5,755 nucleotides of DNA from Oceanospirillaceae bacterium UBA7410 (GTDB taxonomy: Bacteria > Pseudomonadota > Gammaproteobacteria > Pseudomonadales > Balneatricaceae). The translations under genes were made by a program, and so were the position numbers. Below, piece by piece: positions 1 through 5,755 of this stretch; the first letter of the stretch is position 1, and each line of letters begins with the position of its first letter. A model generated the notes under the pieces. The model worked only from the letters and a program-made list of their open reading frames with translations, was not told where the DNA came from and made no database searches. Where the stretch lies: NCBI GenBank assembly GCA_002470565.1, contig DKMQ01000084.1, forward strand, positions 1,210-6,964, given 5' to 3'.

Positions 1-326
1 CCGCCTATAAGAATGGCTGATCCAGGTACTAAGCCACCACCAAGCACACGGTCTAGCTCGCCGATACCAGTTGTCAAACGAGGCATGCTAGCAACATCCA
101 CATCGCTTAAATCTTGTAGTTGGGACGTAACCCCTGCGTAGCCCTTTGCCGCGTTAGTGGCATTAGCTGCATTGACCCGAGTACTTGCACTAACATGGCC
201 ACCAGCTGGAGCTATACGAAATTCTGAAAGGCTGTTCCACGCCCCACAATCTGTGCACTGGCCCTGCCATTTACTGTAGTCAGAGCCGCACTCATTACAT
301 ACATAGGCTGTTTTGGCTTTGGCCAT
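1..326 (-). CDS. radA: DNA repair protein RadA, N-terminal part (3' end off window)
   Basis: RadA is a RecA-like ATPase that promotes branch migration and processing of recombination intermediates in the cytoplasm. The visible 108 residues start MAKAKTAYVCNECG and carry the C4 zinc finger typical of the family: Cys10 and Cys13 (CNEC), then Cys24 and Cys27 (CTDC), with the conserved YSKWQGQC stretch between. After a variable Ala/Asn/Thr-rich linker (about residues 40-65), the ATPase domain begins with LSDVDV, MPRLTTGIGELDRVLGGG and VPGSAILIGG. The window ends just before the expected Walker A (GAGKS), so ATPase and Lon-like C-terminal domains are not seen. The ATG at 326 matches the family N-terminus (E. 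coli begins MAKAPKRAFVCNECG). Its ribosome site is weak (GAG about 8 bases upstream). It lies 24 bp downstream of hemB on the same strand and is probably cotranscribed with it. Confidence 0.96.
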   Translation of the reverse strand, partial: MAKAKTAYVCNECGSDYSKWQGQCTDCGAWNSLSEFRIAPAGGHVSASTRVNAANATNAAKGYAGVTSQLQDLSDVDVASMPRLTTGIGELDRVLGGGLVPGSAILIG

Positions 327-350
327 GTTTTTGTCTCGAATTAATCGTTA

Positions 351-1373
<1,023 letters not shown>

Positions 1374-1392
1374 TTAGTGTTAATTTTTAGTG

Positions 1393-3336
1393 CTATTGCT
1401 GCAATAACATAGACTCAAGCTCGTCGTTCTTTTCAAGCCAAAGCTCTTCATTGTGTTCATGTTGCTCACTGGCATGGCTTTGTTGAGCCAATAAGTCTTT
1501 TAGTTTCGCTTTATTTACCGCTTCATACAAGCTAGGTTGTGCCAGTTGAACTTCTAGTTCGTCTAGCTTAGCTTGCCATATATCAATGTCTTTTTCATGT
1601 TTGGCGATGGCCTTTTTTAAAGGACTAAGTAGTTTACGGTTTTCTGCTTGCAGACGCTTTTGTTCCTTACGCTCTGCAGGCGTTAAGGATTCAGACTCAG
1701 CACCTTTGGCAATGCTTGGATCCAAACGCAGAGCTTCTTGTCTGTCTTTCATCTTTGCCTGTGCTTGTGCTTGGGCTAGCGCTTGCACTTGTACTTGGTA
1801 GTCTTGCAAGTCACCTTCAAATTCTTTCACTTTACCATCAGCTACTAACCAATAGTTGTCCACCACTTGACGTAACAGATGACGATCGTGAGAGATGACT
1901 ACGATAGCACCTTGATAGGCTTGCAGGGCCATGGTCAGGGCATGGCGAGCTTCTAAGTCTAAGTGGTTAGTAGGCTCGTCTAACAATAGTAGGTTAGGTT
2001 TTTGAATAGCGATCATAGCTAAGGCCAAGCGTACTTTTTCACCACCTGAAAAGTGCTTTACAGGCTCAAAAATGCGCTCGCCTTGCCAGCCAAAGCCACC
2101 TAAAAAGTTACGTAACTCTTGCTCACTGGCGCCGGGCTTAAGCCTTTGCAGATGCAGCAGCCCGTTGGCTTCCATGTCCAGAGCTTCTAGCTGGTGCTGA
2201 GCAAAGTAACCAATTTTTAGGTGTTCGCCAGGAACTACTTGGCCAGATAAAGGAGCAAGGTCACCTACTAATGTTTTGATCAAGCTTGATTTGCCAGCGC
2301 CATTGGGGCCTAGTAAAGCATAACGTGAATCATGTAATAAGGTGATGTTGGCGCTTACAATAGGCTTGTCATAACCAATACTCACTTGATCTAGATCGAT
2401 TAACGTAGAGCTGGTTTTTTCAAACTCTGGGAATCGAAAGGTAAAAGGAGAGTCGGCATAGGCGGGTGCAATTTTTTCCATGCGCTCTAGTGCCTTCATA
2501 CGACCTTGGGCTTGCTTGGCCTTACTGGCCTTTGCTTTAAAGCGCTGAATAAAGCTTTCGATGTGGGCTATTTCGGTTTGCTGCTTGGCATACATTACTT
2601 GTTGTTGAGCCATGCGCTCAGCTTTTTGACGCTCAAAAGCCGCATAGTTACCACGATAAGAGGTGAGTTTTTTGCGATCCAAATGCACAATCACTTGCAC
2701 TACCTGATCTAAAAAGTCACGGTCATGAGATACTAAAAATAAGGTGCCAGGATATTTTTGTAACCATGACTCAAGCCACATGGTGGCATCAAGGTCTAAG
2801 TGGTTAGTCGGCTCATCTAAAAGCAACAAATCTGATGGACACATGAGCGCTTGAGCTAAGTTTAAGCGCACACGCCAGCCCCCAGAAAAACTACCCACAG
2901 GTTGGCTCCAATCTTGTTCTGGAAAACCTAAGCCTTGTAGTAGTTGCTGCGCACGGTTTACAGCACTGTAACCACCCACGTGGTCATAATCTGCATAAAC
3001 ATGACTTAAAGCGGCTTCATCATGAGTGGCTTCGGCTACCGTAATGGCCTCTTGTGCTGCCCTTAAAGCTACGTCGCCGTCTAACACATGATCTAAAGTA
3101 GAGCGATTTACGTCGCCTATCTCCTGGGCCATGTGTGCCATACGCATAGCAGGTGGCCAGGTGAGGTGTCCAGCATCAAGCTGTAATTGCCCAAGCAACA
3201 GCTTAAATAAAGTCGTTTTACCGGCGCCATTGCGTCCAATTAAGCCATACCTTTGGCCTGAATTTAGGGTCAAGTGAGCCCCCTCAATAAGAGGTTGGCC
3301 ACCGCGTTGTAGAGTGATATCGTCAAATTTAATCAT
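1393..3336 (-). CDS. yheS: ABC-F family ATPase, YheS-like (ribosome-associated)
   Basis: This soluble protein has two ABC ATPase domains and no membrane segments, as in ABC-F proteins, which bind the ribosomal E site and relieve or regulate stalled translation. YheS itself is one of the less well-understood members. Residues are numbered from the ATG at 3336 (647 aa; E. coli YheS has 637). Domain 1 has Walker A GRNGAGKTT (34-42), signature FSGGW (150-154), Walker B LLLLDEPTNHLDLD (170-183) and SHDR (203-206). The basic, helical interdomain linker spans about 226-296 (QRFKAKASKAKQAQ). Domain 2 has GPNGAGKSS (343-351), FSGGEK (429-434), LLLLDEPTNHLDLE (449-462) and SHDRH (482-486). A charged, probably coiled-coil tail runs from about 550 to the end. 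An upstream in-frame TTG at 3408 would add 24 residues, but homologues begin at MIKF-like sequence just before domain 1, so the ATG is preferred despite no clear Shine-Dalgarno. It is probably the first gene of a yheS-hemB-radA transcript. Confidence 0.93.
   Translation of the reverse strand: MIKFDDITLQRGGQPLIEGAHLTLNSGQRYGLIGRNGAGKTTLFKLLLGQLQLDAGHLTWPPAMRMAHMAQEIGDVNRSTLDHVLDGDVALRAAQEAITVAEATHDEAALSHVYADYDHVGGYSAVNRAQQLLQGLGFPEQDWSQPVGSFSGGWRVRLNLAQALMCPSDLLLLDEPTNHLDLDATMWLESWLQKYPGTLFLVSHDRDFLDQVVQVIVHLDRKKLTSYRGNYAAFERQKAERMAQQQVMYAKQQTEIAHIESFIQRFKAKASKAKQAQGRMKALERMEKIAPAYADSPFTFRFPEFEKTSSTLIDLDQVSIGYDKPIVSANITLLHDSRYALLGPNGAGKSSLIKTLVGDLAPLSGQVVPGEHLKIGYFAQHQLEALDMEANGLLHLQRLKPGASEQELRNFLGGFGWQGERIFEPVKHFSGGEKVRLALAMIAIQKPNLLLLDEPTNHLDLEARHALTMALQAYQGAIVVISHDRHLLRQVVDNYWLVADGKVKEFEGDLQDYQVQVQALAQAQAQAKMKDRQEALRLDPSIAKGAESESLTPAERKEQKRLQAENRKLLSPLKKAIAKHEKDIDIWQAKLDELEVQLAQPSLYEAVNKAKLKDLLAQQSHASEQHEHNEELWLEKNDELESMLLQQ
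1753..1800 (-). repeat. Low-complexity hexanucleotide tract encoding an alternating x-Gln segment in the ABC-F protein
   Basis: Within the ABC-F gene, directly after the second ATPase domain, degenerate six-base units (GTACAA, GTGCAA, GCACAA and similar) encode YQVQVQALAQAQAQAK. The tract joins the last conserved part of domain 2 (GDLQDYQ) to the charged C-terminal helices. It looks like a linker grown by slippage; E. coli YheS, as I recall it, has no such alternating Gln run here. The reading frame stays intact through it. Confidence 0.6.
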
Positions 3337-3356
3337 GGTCGCGGATGATACCACAT
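3333..3356 (-). other. Possible 7-codon leader ORF overlapping the ABC-F start codon
   Basis: On the minus strand an ATG at 3356 opens a reading frame encoding MWYHPRP. Its TGA stop overlaps the ATG of the ABC-F gene in the ATGA arrangement often used for translational coupling. Two still shorter frames lie just upstream: MSV-stop (3386-3375) and MAS-stop (3370-3359). None has a strong Shine-Dalgarno, and the ABC-F ATG lacks one too. Translation of any of these is inference, and chance occurrence is quite possible. Confidence 0.25.
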
Positions 3357-3511
3357 GCTTAGCTAGCCATAAGCCTAAACACTCATAAATATAGCCAACA
3401 AAATGCAATCAAATGTAAACAATTGGAAATACTTTTGCTTCGTGTTTGAACCTTATATATCCTATGCAGCACGCTGAATAATAACGTTTAGCACTATGAC
3501 AGAGGAATACT
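3337..3511. promoter_or_regulatory. Divergent intergenic region between the ABC-F gene and the FKBP gene
   Basis: This 175-bp spacer separates two divergently transcribed genes, so it should hold at least one promoter for each. Its middle (about 3380-3465) is AT-rich. No pair of promoter boxes for the minus-strand gene matches well: TTTACA and TATATT occur on that strand, but 20 bases apart. I see no terminator, riboswitch-like fold or known operator here. Confidence 0.5.
3435..3463 (+). promoter_or_regulatory. Weak sigma70-type promoter candidate for the FKBP gene
   Basis: A TTGCTT box (3435-3440) and a TATCCT box (3458-3463) are separated by 17 bases. This would start transcription near 3470 and leave a leader of about 42 bases before the ATG at 3512. 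Each box matches the consensus only partly (3/6 and 4/6). The surrounding TTATATAT run offers other -10 choices, so the exact boxes are uncertain. Confidence 0.25.
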
Positions 3512-4186
3512 ATGAAAACTTTAATGAGTCGCTTGGCCGTTACCAGCGCAATTGGCCTTGCAGCAACACCCGCTGCTGCAGAGATCGACCTAAATAACGT
3601 GGAGCAAAATGTAAGCTATAGCTTAGGCACTTTGGTTGCTGGTCAGCTTGCGAACGATTTTGACAACCTTAATTTAGAAGCTTTTGTAGAAGGGTTTAAT
3701 GCGGCTTACCTTGGCCAAAAAATGCTAGTAAGCCCTGAACAAGCAGTGGCTGCTGTGCAAAATTACCAACGCCAAGTGGCTGCTTCAAAGTTTGATAGCG
3801 CTTTAGTCAATAGTGAAGATTATTTAGCACAAAATGCGCAAAAAGAAGGCGTTCAAGTCACAAAAAGTGGCTTACAGTATGAAGTGCTGGCTGAAGGTGA
3901 GGGCGCAAAGCCTGCAGCGACTGATACTGTGACAGTGCATTATCATGGCACTACTTTGGACGGACAGGTTTTTGATAGCTCTGTAGATCGCGGTGAGCCT
4001 ACACAGTTCCCACTAAACGGGGTTATAGCGGGCTGGACTGAAGGTGTTCAGTTAATGAGTGTTGGCGCTAAGTATAAGTTCTTTATTCATCCAGATTTGG
4101 CTTACGGCACTCAAGGTGCTGGCCAGATGATTGGGCCCAACGATGCACTAATCTTTGAAGTTGAATTGATCAAGATAGGCCAATAA
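3512..4186 (+). CDS. Secreted FKBP-type peptidyl-prolyl cis-trans isomerase (FklB/Mip-like)
   Basis: The protein (224 aa) should isomerise Xaa-Pro bonds and act as a folding helper in the periplasm. Residues 1-23 form a Sec signal peptide: a short basic start, a hydrophobic stretch, and a TPAAA end with likely cleavage before Glu24. The helical FKBP N-terminal dimerisation domain runs from about 31 to 112 (SYSLGTLVAGQL onward). The FKBP catalytic domain covers about 118-222. Residues matching the FKBP12 pocket are Tyr144, Phe154, Asp155, Arg160, Phe166, Val171, Ile172, Trp175, Tyr198 and Phe215. The 80s loop reads GAGQMIGPND, like Mip (GGPIGPNE), so the GIPP form is absent. There is no lipobox cysteine, so it is probably soluble. 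It is shorter than FkpA (270 aa) and close to Mip and FklB in length. The ATG at 3512 has a strong AGAGGA site with 5-base spacing. It is likely monocistronic, ending at the hairpin terminator at 4232. Confidence 0.94.
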   Translation: MKTLMSRLAVTSAIGLAATPAAAEIDLNNVEQNVSYSLGTLVAGQLANDFDNLNLEAFVEGFNAAYLGQKMLVSPEQAVAAVQNYQRQVAASKFDSALVNSEDYLAQNAQKEGVQVTKSGLQYEVLAEGEGAKPAATDTVTVHYHGTTLDGQVFDSSVDRGEPTQFPLNGVIAGWTEGVQLMSVGAKYKFFIHPDLAYGTQGAGQMIGPNDALIFEVELIKIGQ

Positions 4187-4231
4187 GGCCAAACCTTTTG
4201 TTCACAAGCTATTCAACATAGCATAATTACT

Positions 4232-4258
4232 AAAAACCCCAGCAAGCTGGGGTTTTTT
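4232..4258. terminator. Bidirectional rho-independent terminator
   Basis: An AAAAACCCCAG arm (4232-4242), a CAAG loop and a CTGGGGTTTTT arm (4247-4257) form an 11-bp hairpin with a GC-rich core. It is followed by T's on the plus strand, and the A-run supplies the U-tract on the minus strand. It lies 45 bp after the FKBP stop and 24 bp after the end of the convergent PuuD-like gene, so it can end both transcripts. Confidence 0.93.
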
Positions 4259-4282
4259 ATGTCTGCTATAAAACCTTACGGT

Positions 4283-4909
4283 TTATAGGTAGTTCAATAC
4301 CAATACCATCACAGCAGTTAGGCCTAAAGAGCCATGAATTACGCCCTTCACTGTAGCCAAAGGACCCTGCTTACCAAACATAGCGTTGGCCTGCAGAGCA
4401 GCAATGATTACCAACATGGCAATCATTGAATTGCTCATAGTAAATGCACTGTAGCCCATTCCGCCAGTAGGATGGCCAGAAGCAAGCATACAAAACGCCA
4501 TTGGCGCAGAATATAAAACGTTGTGACGTGAAGCCAACAATGCTTTAGCACCGGCAGCTGGAGCGTCGCCCTCAACCATGCCTAGAGCAATTTTCTGGTT
4601 TGGCCAAATGATGATCCAAACGTTTAAAAACATTAGTGTGCCAAAGATAGCACCGATAACAATGTAGTTATTTAGTGCTGCACCAAGGGCGCCTATAAGG
4701 ATAATACCAGTTATGAAAGTGCCCATAGCACCCCAACGGAACCACCACAAAGCACTTGGAGCTAGCTTAGCTTTAGCATCTGCTAGGCCTTCAGGGCTAG
4801 CTTGCTTAAAGTAGCCACCTTGAATGAAGTTAAAGTAGTACAGCATACCAATCCAAGTAATGCCGAATAAAACGTGTGACCATCGGAATAAAAATCCTAA
4901 TAAGTCCAT
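4283..4909 (-). CDS. Small polytopic membrane protein, urate-oxidase-N (PuuD membrane domain)-like
   Basis: The 208-residue protein is strongly hydrophobic, with about six membrane helices (roughly 5-27, 55-77, 82-103, 131-146, 158-176 and 188-207). Motifs recalled from the PuuD membrane domain (Urate_ox_N family) are WSHVLFGITWIG (10-21), WFRWGAM (56-62), NVWIIIWPNQK (96-106) and SRHNVLYSAPM (127-137). PuuD proteins are inner-membrane urate hydroxylases with a longer, roughly eight-helix domain plus a C-terminal cytochrome c. Here the protein is shorter and has no CXXCH motif, so urate oxidation is unproven. His12, His129, His146 and His192 lie in or near helices and might bind heme (inference). 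The ATG at 4909 has a clear GAGAGG site with 6-base spacing. It is downstream of trxB on the same strand with a 119-bp gap between the coding regions, and no other purine-degradation gene is in view. Family assignment is from recalled motifs only. Confidence 0.72.
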   Translation of the reverse strand: MDLLGFLFRWSHVLFGITWIGMLYYFNFIQGGYFKQASPEGLADAKAKLAPSALWWFRWGAMGTFITGIILIGALGAALNNYIVIGAIFGTLMFLNVWIIIWPNQKIALGMVEGDAPAAGAKALLASRHNVLYSAPMAFCMLASGHPTGGMGYSAFTMSNSMIAMLVIIAALQANAMFGKQGPLATVKGVIHGSLGLTAVMVLVLNYL

Positions 4910-4938
4910 AGTACGCCTCTCATGTAATTTAATTTAAG

Positions 4939-4967
4939 ATAATGGTTCCAGAAGTCTCTAGACCCAA
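4939..4967 (-). promoter_or_regulatory. Weak sigma70-type promoter candidate for the PuuD-like gene
   Basis: On the minus strand a TTGGGT box (4967-4962) and a CATTAT box (4944-4939) have a 17-base spacer. This gives a predicted leader of about 20-25 bases before the ATG at 4909, enough to include the GAGAGG ribosome site at 4921-4916. The matches are partial (3/6 and 4/6). A second possible -10, TACAAT at 4987-4982, has no good partner box. Confidence 0.25.
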
Positions 4968-4972
4968 GGGTG

Positions 4973-4991
4973 ATGGCCGCCATTGTACAAT
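4973..4991. promoter_or_regulatory. Two overlapping palindromes, possible operator upstream of the PuuD-like gene
   Basis: ATGGCcGCCAT (4973-4983) and ATTGTACAAT (4982-4991) are both perfect inverted repeats sharing two bases. They lie in the trxB/PuuD-like gap, just upstream of the candidate -35 box, where an activator or repressor might bind. I do not recognise them as the site of a named regulator. The first could equally be chance. Confidence 0.25.
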
Positions 4992-5028
4992 TAATGTAAC
5001 GGCCTGTTCTAGTTTTTTGCAACAAAAA

Positions 5029-5755
<727 letters not shown>

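Noticed and set aside
1586..1898. Plus-strand open frames of 60-71 codons (1586-1801 and 1716-1898).
   Set aside because: They lie opposite the ABC-F gene. Their Cys/Ala/Leu-rich translations mirror its Gln/Ala tract and conserved motifs, with no independent coding signs.
2506..2712. Plus-strand 68-codon open frame.
   Set aside because: Antisense to the linker of the ABC-F gene; it has no recognisable domain, and the opposite strand is clearly coding.
3337..3511. Possible FNR, Fur or riboswitch element in the divergent intergenic region.
   Set aside because: No TTGAT-N4-ATCAA, no convincing Fur-like box and no conserved RNA fold could be recognised by eye.

Overview
This window looks like chromosomal housekeeping sequence from a gammaproteobacterium. 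The HemB protein follows Pseudomonas-type HemB closely, down to residue numbering. TrxB, RadA and the ABC-F protein follow the gammaproteobacterial (E. coli YheS/TrxB/RadA-like) forms. Base composition is moderately AT-rich by eye, which suggests a marine or aquatic lineage rather than Pseudomonas itself. The genus cannot be fixed from this window, and I see no phage, IS, CRISPR, tRNA or rRNA signal.

Layout. On the minus strand, reading right to left, the window begins with the C-terminal two-thirds or so of trxB (5755-5029, start outside the window). A 107-bp gap follows, then a small polytopic membrane protein of the urate-oxidase-N/PuuD membrane-domain type (4909-4283). Facing it on the plus strand is a secreted FKBP-type prolyl isomerase (3512-4186). 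The two converge on a strong bidirectional hairpin terminator (4232-4258). Divergent from the isomerase, across a 175-bp intergenic region, is a minus-strand cluster: an ABC-F ATPase of the YheS type (3336-1393), hemB (1364-351) and the N-terminal third or less of radA (326-1, end outside the window). Gaps of 28 and 24 bp within this cluster suggest one transcript, yheS-like -> hemB -> radA.

Function. The genes cover ribosome-associated ATPase activity (ABC-F), heme biosynthesis (HemB, magnesium-type active site), recombination repair (RadA), envelope protein folding (FKBP), thiol redox homeostasis (TrxB) and an unassigned membrane function (PuuD-like protein). There is no clear shared pathway. 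The arrangement looks like ordinary adjacency of core genes.

I did not find a convincing new biological system. The items most worth a second look are the short stand-alone PuuD-like membrane protein lacking a cytochrome c domain, the unusual leader of the ABC-F gene (three mini-ORFs, the last overlapping the start codon as ATGA, with no clear Shine-Dalgarno), and a pair of overlapping palindromes upstream of the PuuD-like gene.
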